In this document: positions 10,736 through 22,300 of the stretch, piece by piece
How the letters are laid out: every line of letters starts with the position of its first letter
Position numbering within the stretch: position 1 is the stretch's first letter
NCBI RefSeq assembly: GCF_032118995.1
Contig: NC_092668.1
Location: forward strand, 12,813,501 to 12,877,500
Length of the DNA: 64,000 nt
DNA from: Asterias amurensis
Taxonomy: Eukaryota; Echinodermata; Asteroidea; Forcipulatida; Asteriidae
Reading direction: 5' to 3'
Program-made: the position numbers and the translations under genes
Notes under the pieces: generated by a model
Databases searched by the model: none
Seen by the model: only the letters and a program-made list of their open reading frames with translations
Told to the model about the DNA's origin: nothing

Positions 10736-11428
10736 GGTCATCGTGCGTGTGTGCGAGTATCTATAGACTATTAGAGTTGTTGCCAAAAGTTCGAGAAGCG
10801 GCTTTCACTGCATAATAAACAGTTGTTTATCTGACAATAGTGCTATCAAATTAATACCCATGATACTGATAAATAAAATCTATTATCCAAAGGGTTTAAC
10901 GTAATTATACTTCATTAAAAAGTTTAATATTTTTTCGAAAAGGCAATTTTGCCAAGCGGGTTGATATTATGTTTTTGGTGACTCAAGGCCGTCCATACAA
11001 TGTTTGTAAAACAAAAGAAATGTTTACTAAACTTTTCTATTGCAACGTCATAGCCCAATGTTGGAAAACTATGGGAAGCCATAAATGCAAAGCAAAATCA
11101 GTATCTGTCCTCTTCCTTGCTCCATGGTTTGATTGAGTATTCCAGGTACGGATTATTCTTCCTACTGCGTGGACTAAACCGCTCCGAATTTTCGGCGGTA
11201 TCTGAACAATTGAAAATGAAGGTTCACAGGTAATAGTTTTATTTTATTTTATAATCTAAATTTAGATAGGACAAAACAAATAACAAAAGTTCTAAAAAAA
11301 AAACTATACATATAATTTTTGTTTATTACAAAAATACGGTGTTCGGTTGAACGTAACGTGATGACGTAGTTCAAAAACATTGAACCAAAAAGATGAATTT
11401 TTCTACAATGTGTCGTTACTTTATAGTC

Positions 11429-11545
11429 AAAGGCAGTGGACACTATTGGTAATTACTCAAAATAATTATTTGGTGACGAAATGGGGAGAGGTTGATGGTA
11501 TAAAACATTGTGAGAAACGGCTCCCTCTGAAACGACATTGTTTTC
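11429..11545. mobile_element. Truncated family A element
   Basis: Left end AAAGGCAGTGGACACTATTGG and internal GAGAAACGGCTCCCTCTGAA are present, then similarity stops. It marks the right border of the P450 duplication block. Confidence 0.7.
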
Positions 11546-11691
11546 GTCCATTTGTTCAGACAGGGTTGAATTAACGGAAAACACCAAAAAGAAATCAATT
11601 CAGACATGGGGTAAAAGTTCATGGTGAAATAAATATGGAAAAATACGTTTATAAATAATATAAGAGGATGAATGATCAATACTTGACATTG

Positions 11692-11946
11692 GTTAAAGGC
11701 AGCGTGAAAGCAACAGACCCAGGGGTATAAATGGGTACCTGCGAGGGTAGAGTTTGATATTGTGAATGAAAAGCTTTCGGAGCGCCACGGCAGCTCGGGG
11801 CTGTATACTCCCTAAATGGGAGCTGAGAAAGATTAAAGGGATGTTTATTGGCCCAATGACCAGGGGACTAATGTAAAGCGCATTGATACGGTTTATTGTG
11901 AAATGCGCTATATAAGAACTTGTTATTATTATATTATTATTATTAC
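11692..11946 (+). mobile_element. SINE with (ATT)n tail
   Basis: Contains CCCAGGGGTATAAATGGGTA, GCAGCTCGGGGCTGTATACT and an end of GAAATGCGCTATATAAGAAC followed by ATT repeats, a layout usual for invertebrate deuterostome SINEs. A tail-only relative lies at 22515-22640. Confidence 0.68.
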
Positions 11947-13439
11947 ATGAATGCATCACACCCCTACATAAATTATAAACGAAAGTAAGCTGAATGGTGG
12001 ATGTTTTCAGGCAGTGTACATTTTGTTATACGCTGACCCACTGACCCAGGTCGCTTCTGATTGATTTATGAAGAAAAACCTACGAAACCAAAAACAAGTT
12101 GTAAAAGGTCCATTGTAGTTTGCGTGCCTGGCCTCCCTTCACCTTGCTTGTGGTCGCGGACAAAGTCTAGACAGCTTCGCACTATACGGACTACCTATAA
12201 AGAAACATTTTACTTTGAGGCTTTGTTAAACTTTACGAAAAAACTTTCACAGCCAGTAGTTTCATACTTTATGAACTTGCCTGGGCTTTTCACCAATAAA
12301 CTATCTGACCTTTATTGTGTATAATATTTTAGGGGGTTTTGGTGGGAAAAGTGTTTACATTTTCACCACTATTATTCATGTGAACACAATCTGTACGTTG
12401 CATATATTTATATTTTGGTGGGTAAAAAATGATAGATTTGTCCCAAAACGTATTTTTGATATTTTATTATATATTATCCCCTAGGCATCAAACTTTTGAA
12501 AGTTCGCTCACACACCGACCAAGATGTGAGCTTGGTTTAATTTAAGATTGCCGTGACGAACGCCCAATTAATTACTTAATTCCGTCGATCAATCGATTCA
12601 CCAAGATTTAAAAAGTAAATATAATTTGTTGTATTTACCCGTGCTTCTTTAATGGATACAATGAATTCGTGCAGTGACGTAAACTCGCAATATCTGTGTT
12701 ATGATTGGTCCGTTCCAAAGTGACGTAGTTTGTCAGCACCACCGGCAGCATCTGACAGGCATGCAAGGCCGGTATCTGGCGTTATTCACGGCTTCGAAAT
12801 GTGACGTCAGATCTAAAGGTTATTCAACAACACAGGTTTTGTCCAAAGGGTTGGTGTTGCAAATTATTATGCAAGGTCAAAATACATGCGCCTCATTCCA
12901 TACAAATTAACTGACAAAAACATTTGATATTGTTTCTGTATTTTCACAAACGCAAGAGCTCTTTATTTTTTCAGTAACTTTTCACAGGTTACAAATGTTA
13001 ATATATTTCTGTGAGGATGAGGGGTCACACAGACCCATAGTTGCAGAAATTACATACATTCGGTAGTTGGTGTTTTCAAAACGTACCACCCAAGCTATTA
13101 ATAAAAACGTTTATAATTTAATTAGACTTGAGATAGTCCTTTGAGCTTTCTATTCTATAACGTCTGCAGTATCCAAATACAATAACTTTAATTAAAAGTA
13201 CTTATTTATTACAAGTTTAAATTAGTTCATCGATAGCCCTGTTTACATGAATCGGGCAACCTGTGCAAAAAAGAAGAAATCTCACGAGAATTGCACATGT
13301 ACATCATCAGAACGAGAAAAAAAATATGCGATGAGTTGAAAACAAACAAATCTGCTGTCGGCTTCCCTGCTCATTTTAGGCAAAGAGTAGCCAGTTTTCA
13401 TGCATTCGTGTTAAATTGTGTGCCTCTTCCGTTGAAACT

Positions 13440-13616
13440 GTCATCGACTGTCATTAACAATCATTGACTGTCATTAACAATCATTGACTGTCATTAACAA
13501 TCATTGACTGTCATTAACAATCATTGGCTGTCATTCACAATCATCCACCGTTATTGACTGTCATTCACAGTTATCCACTGTCATGACTGTTATTAACAGT
13601 CATTCACAGTCACTTT
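13440..13616. repeat. 20-bp minisatellite
   Basis: About nine units of ATTGACTGTCATTAACAATC, near-perfect for the first five, diverging to the right with CATTCACAGT-type variants. Confidence 0.92.
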
Positions 13617-13953
13617 GAGGCATGCAAACTTATACACCATTGTTAACTTAGAAGTGCAAGGCATTCTTTTTATGCTATAAATCAGAAAAGTTTTCGCAGA
13701 GTAGGCACAACTTAGGATTTCTGCTGTAAATTTGAAAGCTTTTCGAGTGGATTCATCTTTTTAAAGCCTTTATGACGCGAGAGAACATTTTGCCGGCACA
13801 TTCGGTCAAATACTGAACGACTGTTTTGACTTAAGAGCGAGACTGTGACATTTCGCTACATGTTATTTGCAAAAAATGAGCAGGAATCAATTACGATAAA
13901 TGATCAAAGAAATTCTCTTTACAAAAACATTAATATAGAATTGACTGGAGTTC

Positions 13954-14146
13954 GGGGCCTAATTTCACATAGCTGCTGAAGCATAAAAAGCTGCTAAGTA
14001 CAACAAAGCTACGCTTACCAGAATAAGGTTACCAGCTAAAATACCACTCAACAAAATGTAACTGGGATCTTGCTTAGTTTTGCCTGCCAGACAAAAATAT
14101 CAAGCCATATTTTCTGCGTAAGCAGCTCTATGAAATCGTGCCCTGG
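13954..14146. mobile_element. Family C element (CTGCTTA/TAAGCAG ends)
   Basis: GGGGCCTAATTTCACATAGC at the left and TAAGCAGCTCTATGAAATCG at the right form an inverted pair; the interior has repeated GCTTAC/TAAGC words. Relatives lie at 16537-16786, 27826-27898, 41567-41842 and 62786-63152. Confidence 0.65.
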
Positions 14147-14249
14147 TGTGGAAAAAAATTACTGCTTTGATGTCACATTCGAGAAGGAAACAAAAATTAT
14201 GTGTGATTTAAAGAGCTTATATAATGACACTTTTGACTATTTACATAAA

Positions 14250-14500
14250 TAACTTCATTAACTGGCACAACTTCCCTTTGAAGGCAACCATGCATTGATT
14301 GATCAGTTACCAACAGAAAGGGGCTACAATAACACATCCTTTTCTTATGGCAACTAACACCTGTTATCTCCATGTATTTCCTTTCGCAAGCAGTGGACTT
14401 AATTGGCTCTTGCACAAATCAGTAGGGCTGCCGACTGCCGCAGGCAGACCAACTGCTCATCAAATAAGATTAATGACCCAATGTAAACACACCCACTAAG
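14250..14500. repeat. Dispersed repeat shared with 55195-55510
   Basis: AATAACACATCCTTTTCTTA, CTGCCGACTGCCGCAGGCAG and CAATGTAAACACACCCACT correspond to AATAATACATCCTTGTCGTC, GCTGCTGACTGCCTCGGGCAG and CAATGTAAACACACTCAATC at 55318-55490. Confidence 0.6.
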
Positions 14501-15047
14501 TAAAAATAGTTTTCTTTTCCCAGTTTTTAGCCAAACTAAAAATCTCTAAAATAGAAATTTCCTGTACAGGCCATTTAAGCATCTAAGAGTCTCCTATTGT
14601 CGTTGAAGAAACTTTACAGACCTTTCCTTTGTTTGCAAATACTGGCCATCATTAGGTAAGGGCAGCCTCAAGTAGCAAAAGTCTGCCTTTCTAAATAAAA
14701 CATACGGGCCTTAAAACCCCCATGGTGTGAAGGAAATCTGTAATGCGTGTATTTGGCAGTCCAACTGATTTACCACTTACCAGTGCTGTTGATAGCATTA
14801 CGGTGGTAAATGATAAGTTGTACTTTATGGAAATTACGGTTGCCCATACTTTTTGCCAACCAAGGCCAAACCGAGTGACTTTTGGCCGACGAGATTTTGG
14901 AACATGCCCTGATCCCTCCATGCCCCCTGTTCAACATTGCCTTGGTGCCCCTTGAAATGTTCAAGTGTCAGACCCGATACTTTACAGAGGCAATTGATGC
15001 AATTGCCTCCTTGCCACCAACTGGTTGATGGTTTGGGTTCAAATTTG

Positions 15048-15400
15048 GGTAGAAGTGGGTAGTGTGTGGGTGAGATAGATAAGGTTTTGGATGAGATGGA
15101 TAATGTTTGGGATAAGATGGGTACATTTAGGATTAATATAGGCAATGTTTGGGATGAGAGGGGCAATGTTTGGGATAAAATGGGTACATTTGGGATTAGA
15201 TAGGCAATGTTTGGGATGAGGAGGTTAATGTTTGGGATAAAATGGGTACATTTGGGATCATATAGGCAATGTTTGGGATGAGAAGGGCAATGTTTGGGAT
15301 ATGATGGGTACAATTGGGATTAATATAGGCAATGGATGGGACGAGAAGGGTAATGATTGGGATAAGATGGGTACAATCAGTGGGGTACGGTTTCGGTTTG
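15048..15400. repeat. About 62-bp minisatellite with 20-bp subunits
   Basis: GGGTACATTTGGGATTA recurs at about 15120, 15181, 15244 and 15305, each unit made of three subunits of the form AATGTTTGGGATGAGANGGG. G-rich on the plus strand. It has an open frame on the minus strand only because the unit lacks stops. Confidence 0.9.
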
Positions 15401-16125
15401 AATGATGAGGTAGGGGTAAAGGATTAGGCATATAACTTGGATAGGGTTTCAAATAGGTTGAGGTAGGGTAAGTTCTTAGTTGGGAAGGGTTAAGTTTTGA
15501 TAGTCAGGGGTTAAAGTAAAAATGAGGTTTAGAAATAGACAGAAAAAGACTGAAGTTTATATAATTTTAGATTGCCATCTTCTATTTTTAAGATAAAAAC
15601 TTTAAGTATGCAACCCCAGTCAAGGTGTGGTTGTTTTGTAACTCATGAGCTGTACATAACTTTTGGTGTCAGAAACTGTCGCAATTGACAGGGGGGGAGT
15701 TTGGAAAATTGCAAAACCCAAGCCTATAATAGTGAAATCAGTATTTTACTTCCAGCATGCAGACATAGTATCAAAGACAACTGAAGTTGACCCTCCACTT
15801 GAATGATTTATTCAATATCAATCGTGTGGTTTTGTAAGATCAAGGCACCATGTCAACCAGCAATGCGTCATGTGGTGAATGCAAACTGTGCACAGAAAAT
15901 CTCTGTCCAGTCATGCCAAAAAACAACATTGCCTCATTTCGAATACCTATTCACTTTACCCATGGACAGGGAAACTGTCAGATCTCTTTTTCTAAGAGGT
16001 TGGGGAAGGGGGGTAGGTAACACACTTCAAAATATCTTAAACCTGGGCAAAATTCATCAAATTGCTCTGCAAAATAACCTGCTTGAAACTTCGGGAGATG
16101 GAATTAAGGTATTAATGACAGTATA

Positions 16126-16385
16126 CATGCTATGGTTATTTGGTAAGCTGGTAATCTGTGCAGGCTAAGCGTAGAATCTCTGTGCTTAGCAGATCCATGG
16201 GGTGAAGACTCATTGCATGCTATGGTTACTTGGTAAGCTGATAATCTGTCCGTGCTAAGCGTAGAATCTCTCTGCTTAACAGACCCATGGGATGAAGACT
16301 CATTACATGCTATGGTTACTTGGTAAGCTGGCAATCTGTTCGTGCTGAGCTCAGAGTCTCTGTGCTTACATGAGATGAAGACTCG
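16126..16385 (-). repeat. Three 90-bp tandem repeats directly after the SEC24 stop codon
   Basis: Units begin near 16126, 16216 and 16306 (each opens with CATGCTATGGTTA on the plus strand) and the last runs into the SEC24 stop codon at 16388-16386. The array therefore lies in the predicted 3' UTR. In the SEC24 frame the region stays open for 94 codons after the stop, as three 30-codon repeats. The sequence resembles the dispersed element family with CTGCTTA/TAAGCAG ends seen elsewhere in the window. Confidence 0.85.
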
Positions 16386-19300
16386 TTACTTGATCTCCTT
16401 CTGTAGGTGTTGCAAGAACTCATAGTATGACATGGAGGATTCCGTGCGATCCTGGGTCAAGTGTCGTAGGAATAAAGTACGCTTCTTACTGTCTTCCCTA
16501 CAGAGAGAAAAATAAAAGGAAATTAATTAAGACTTGGCTGAGTTTGGGACCAGTAAAGTGGGCCAAATTTCATGGCTCTGCATACCGCCCAATGCTGTGA
16601 ATACGACTCCCATTATCTGCTTACTGTGCAAGCAAAGAATGCTTAGTAATAAAGAGTTAGCACAGGCACTAGCAAAACATCTCAAGCTATCCTGTGAAAT
16701 ACGACTGACGTAAGCGTGGAATTCCCTGCTTAACGTAAGCGCTGGTTCCTTGCTTATGGTAAGCAGATTCATGCAATGGGGCCCTAGTGGCTTTTAAACA
16801 GAAAATCATCGGTGGAAAGTTGAGACTGGGCCCAAATTCATAACACTGTTCGGCACAACATACTGCTTAGAACATTTCTTTGAGTGGGGCACCAGTTCAA
16901 AATTGTGGAATTTTGGCCAGTAACCAGTTTTTGTTAAGCATGATATTTCTGTGTTAAGCGTGTTTTTACCTAACTTACTTAGGGGTGGGGGTGTTGATGG
17001 GGTGTGATTAGGTGGGGGCTGGGTTTATTTACCTAATAATTTGGAGGGGTGCAGCGCAAGACCGCTTATCTAATAACCACAGGATGAACGTCCTCAGTCG
17101 TTCTGAGGCTTGGTTGGCAAGCTCCGGTAAGTCCACCTGTTGGAGAAATGGAATGTGCCAGTCAGTAATAAGCTTGAAGCATAATGGAATAGTCCATATA
17201 CATGTACTGAGGACAGAAATACCTTGTAGGCCTATTCTACCAAACACTAATTAAAACATGGTTACTACTGTTTGCAAGTATAAAATAAATTCACCTACAG
17301 AAAATTGGAAAATTTTGATTACTGAAGGGAAAAATGGAACAAGCCATATTAAAATTAGGCATTCAAATGTTTAAACCTCACATGAAGAAACCAATTATAT
17401 TTAATCTGACTAATGTTAACATAATGACAGCTTAGGAAGAAAATAAACAAATCATTATGTAAAAATCCTTCACAAAATAACAAAATTTCAAAATACAAAA
17501 GGTCACCATTACCTGTGAAATGGGGAACAAATCATAGAAATTATCATGCAATATTTCATTAACAAATACCAGTATTTATATGGGCACACTGTTGCATGTT
17601 AAATAATATTAAATACATTAAAACACATCATCAACCCAAAGCCAAAATGGAACAAACCACTTTGGACTTGGATAAGTTAAGCAAAATGGCTCATACCACT
17701 TCTTTAAAAGGTTTGAACAAAAAAAACTCTCAACTTGCAAAATACAGATCACAAAAGTACAAGCAATAATTTAGTAAGAATCATTTATAATGGTAAAAAG
17801 TAATGTAGTCAATTTGAGAAAAATTTTCAAAGCAATATTGACCTGTAAAGAATAAAACACCATCACCTAAAGACAAAATGGAACAGTCATTGTAAAGTTA
17901 TATCAGTACTGGAGAATGGAGCGTACCATTTCCTTGGGGATGGACTGGAAGTTTGGTTGAGTCAAAAGTTTAATAAGAATAAAGAACAAAAATTTTCACC
18001 CAAAGTCAAAATGAAACATTCCACTGTGGAGTTAAATCAGTAAAGAAGAATGGAACAGACCATTTCCTCTGGGATGGACTCAAAGTTTAGGCACATTAAT
18101 AGTTACATTAAAATGTAAAGAAACATGGAACGTACCATTTCCTCAGAGATCTTTAAGCATGTCAAAACAACTTATACAAGACATCACCTAAAAACAAAAT
18201 GGACACTCCACTGTGGAGTCAAATCAGTAAAAGAGAACGGAACGTACCATTTCCTCTGGGATGGACTGGAAGTTAGGCACGTCAAGGATTTCCATACAGA
18301 ACGAAATGGAGATCGCCCGGTTGACAAACAGGTACATGGCGTCTCCACAGTCCAGTAGGTAGGCTCCGTTACGCTCAATGTACTCGGAAGTTAGACCCAG
18401 GATCGGGGGCTGGGGTACTGACTGATCGTTGATTAGGATTGCACCCTGCATTAATCATAATAATCAATTTTTAATGATGAGAATAATTAAGTGACTGTTT
18501 TATTCCAAGTTCAGCTGTCCATTTCACCAAACTCTTCCTACCTTAGGATTAATCTTAGACTTAGGACGAGTTAAGTTCTGTATCCATAGAAGTTCGGATG
18601 CATTGAACTCATCCTAGGTAAACTCATCCTAACTCAAGATAGGATTAATCCTAGCGTTTCATGACATCGGCTGCAGGAACAAAACCCTATAACCCCCAGG
18701 GTGATGTTTTTGAGGGTAACAACAGTTTTATACATTCCAACAAACATTGATTAACAAGAAGAGTTTACATGGTAGTAAATAGAAGCAATGATAAATAATA
18801 CATACTTTTTGCATCTCTTTCAGGAACACACATTTGTCATCAATAGTCATACTAGTGAAGACGTTATGTTTTTTTTTTACAAACTTCAATGAACATTCTT
18901 TGTCTCAACTCCAAATATCATGCACACTTAATTAAAAACGTATTTCTGATTTAACCACCCTATGTAACCAGGGGTGGATTTCAAAGACTAGTCTTATCTC
19001 GAGTCACTCGCCTAACTTAGGACTAGCCATACGTTTTTAATACCTCCTAGGACTAACTAGTCCTAAGTTACGACTGGTCCTAACCCTTTGTGAAATCGAC
19101 CCCAGAAACTTGTTTTTTTCTTCCTCTAATTAAATTCAGCTTACCTCATCTGACATGTTATGCACCGGGTACATGTTGGGATGAAGATGAAGCATGATGT
19201 ATTGCAGGGGTTGACATTTGATCATCTCCATCGCGTACACCCTCTCGTCCAGTCTGGTGCTGGAACCCAGACGGAAGGCCACCTGAAAGACAAGATGTGA

Positions 19301-22300
19301 TTGGCTACATTGGTTAAGGCTGTGGATATTCCAACCAATCGTATTATCTGTTAGAGAAGTGGTATAAGAAAGCTAGAGAGTATGATTTACTTAACCCTTC
19401 TACTGTCTGACCATTGAATCCATTGTGATTGTGAATGATTGACAAACTTTGACAGCCCAAATTATGATATCATGTGGTGAATGCATCTACAAAGTACACA
19501 GTCAACCCTCCTACTGTCTAACCATTCGATATCATCAACTGTGTCTTGTTTGATAGATAAACTATGCCAGAATGTAATATGATCTAATGTGGTAAATGCA
19601 TCTACACAACACACAATTGCTCCACTATACAAAACCCTTGCAGTTGAAGGGTTTCGTAGGGTAAATCAACTCACTAGCAAGTAGGAAAGTTTACCCATAA
19701 AATTGCAGTTGGAATTCTTACGTTTTTTAATGCAGCCAGTGTGTAAGATGGCAGCATGCGTAGCGACTGAGGGCACATCAATGTCCCAACAGTGTGACTG
19801 CTTGGTAGCGTCGTCTTGTACATCGACAGCGAATCTACGCAGACGTTGACCAATGCGTCCCGAGCGTCTGACATATTTGACGTCTGAGATTTGTCGACCG
19901 CTGAAAATAAGAAAATGACAGATAACCTAATCAATATATTGATGCTACAGGTTTTCTCACAGAAATTTGTTTGTGCCATCCAGGCCGATCCTGGGCAGCT
20001 TAAACAGCCTGGTCATGTTGTAGGCCGATGGTTGAGGTCGCCTATAACCTGATACAGAGGAGGCTTCCACCTTGTCAAAAGGGTTCAGATGGCTGTTTTT
20101 TTTATTTAAGAAGGTAGCGAGAGGCACCTCAGGTCTTCGTAGGGCGTGGCCAATTAAACAAAGTTGACTTCTCAGCAGGGTTGTTGTGGTTGGTGCTACG
20201 CATGTGCGAGCATACAGGTCTGTGTTGGACAGCTGTACTGGAAAGTGCACGCCAATGAAGATGTGTATCAAATGCTTTTTCAATTTAAGTAAACTCAATT
20301 AAAAAATGGCCGAAACCTTACCCATTCTGGTGAGTAATCCCATAATGCCTTGCTGATCCGCCCCTGCGATGATCTCTGTCATCTGATTGGACACTGGCAG
20401 GCACATGGTGTGAACACGAATCCGTCTCTCTCCTGAATCGTTCATAAGGGGAGATAATTTGCATATCATTAGCATATTATGTTTGTCTGTCATTCGAATC
20501 AATGTAACCAAATTAAGGCTTGAATGAATGATTGTCCGGCCTTGTTGATTTTAATATCAATCTTTGTGTATGATCCATTGTTTAGAAAAGGAATTACATG
20601 GAAATAACAGGTGTTAGTTGCCAGATGAAAGGGGTGTGTATTTTTAGCCTCTTTCTTTCAACTGACCTTTACTGCTTGTGTAGAGCAACGCCGCTTGGAA
20701 AGACGCCACTGGGGAGTCATGAAGGCTCTCCTCGATGGAGACCTGCATAGCGAAGCCGGCGTCTGGGTTGATGTTGGGAAGGGAGAGGAGATCCGTCGAT
20801 CGGACGAAGAAGTTCCCATGGAATGTGTGGATGCTCAAACCTGAACGGGAATCGAAATCGGGTTTAAGTAAGAACATGATCTTTCTGGGGTGCATTTCAC
20901 ACAAGAGTTAAGACTAGTCTTATAGGACTAGACTAAACAAATCTTGGGAGTTTTTTTTTTGAAATACATCGAATAAACAAAGATTATTAAAACAAAAAGA
21001 TAAGACAAAAAAGGTAAACAAATTTTTAAACCCAGTCAAATCTTGCAAGGTTTTCTTCTTACCTTTTGTGCATCTGATCCTCATCACTGCCTCAAACCCG
21101 ATCTTTCTCGTCAGGTATCGCCGGAAGTCCAAGCCAAACCTCTCCACTTCTACGAGGTTCTGAGTGCTGTTGAACCCTGGGTAATAGTGCACGCTGCCGC
21201 CGGAGTATTTTGCGACACCAGCTACGCAAAATTTAGAAAAAATGAAGAGGGCATGAACTTCATGGGTGATAAGAGGAGTTAGAGATTTTGTTATCAACGC
21301 CAATAAAATAGATGAAAGATGTCCAGGCATGTTACAAGACCAATCATTTTCCAGCAAGTTGACAAACCCTTTCAAAACCATACAAGTAGACAGGTTTCGT
21401 AGGGTGGCACAACTGTGTCATGGTATACAATACAATACTAGTATTTTCCACTTACCTAGCGTTGCTACGTCTGTGTACTGCCCACTGAACAGGAAGATAT
21501 CACATGCAATCTGCTGAGCTGAAAAATCCAATGATAACTTCTTGTAGAAGTCGACCGCTGGACCCAGATTTGGCACATTCTGAAAGGAAAAGAATCACCA
21601 ACAGTTAATTTCCATGTATTAATTTTGGTTGCGATTCCGCATGATTCAAACTGGGATCCGGGAGGTGGAAGCGAGAAAGATACCACTACTACACCAACCC
21701 GAACACCCTAACAGTTATACTATTTTTTATAAGCATTCCATTCCATTCTGCAGACAAGTGGCAGCTCATGAAAAAAAAAAAAAAAAAAAAAAATTGTCCG
21801 GATTTTTGGCCAGTGCTATGAGTCTGAATAACACGCTTTGTACTGCAGCGTAGACAAAACATAGGCCACAACTTTTACACTGTGTTGTTCGCCCTCATTT
21901 TCAAGATGTTTTTGTGGCATTCCTTAGTCTCACATGCCTGATTTTGGAAAAGCCGACTTACTTTGGATGAAGCTCTTTGGTTTGGATCTTCCCTGGACTT
22001 CAGAGCCCCCGCACCAAGAGAAGGTAAGCCTGACTGGAACACGGTCACACGACCCCCGGTTGGGCTCTGTCAGGGAAAACATAAAATAAGAATGAGAACT
22101 ATTACATAATTGGTTGCAGTAATACCATGTGTCTAGCTACTTCCAAGGTAGATTTTGTTCTTTAGGGAACTATCTTGCTTTACATTCTGCTACCGCAGAG
22201 TAGATTTTTCACAATTTGGGAGACTTCTCAGTTCTAACTTCACTATCGCGGAGTGAGTTCTTAAAGACCTGCTTGAACGAAAATGCTAATAAGTCGTGAA

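Larger units (their letters stand above)
7103..11303. repeat. Segmental duplication copy B (contains exon 1 of the complete P450 gene)
   Basis: Collinear with 725-3142. The extra segments here are about 7575-8650 (retroelement-like tail, trinucleotide array, palindromic element) and about 9968-10745 (two tRNA-derived SINEs). Exon offset between copies is 7350 bp, which defines the present unit length of the P450 tandem array. Confidence 0.88.
11304..16385. other. Gene-free region between the P450 array and SEC24
   Basis: Contains a truncated family A element, a SINE, three TGACGT sites within 135 bp (12675, 12721, 12802), two minisatellites, a family C element and the SEC24 3' repeats. No exon was recognised. 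Confidence 0.6.

Noticed and set aside
14834-15452. Minus-strand frames with PSQTLPI-type repeats
   Set aside because: Produced by the 62-bp minisatellite; no start context or splice support.
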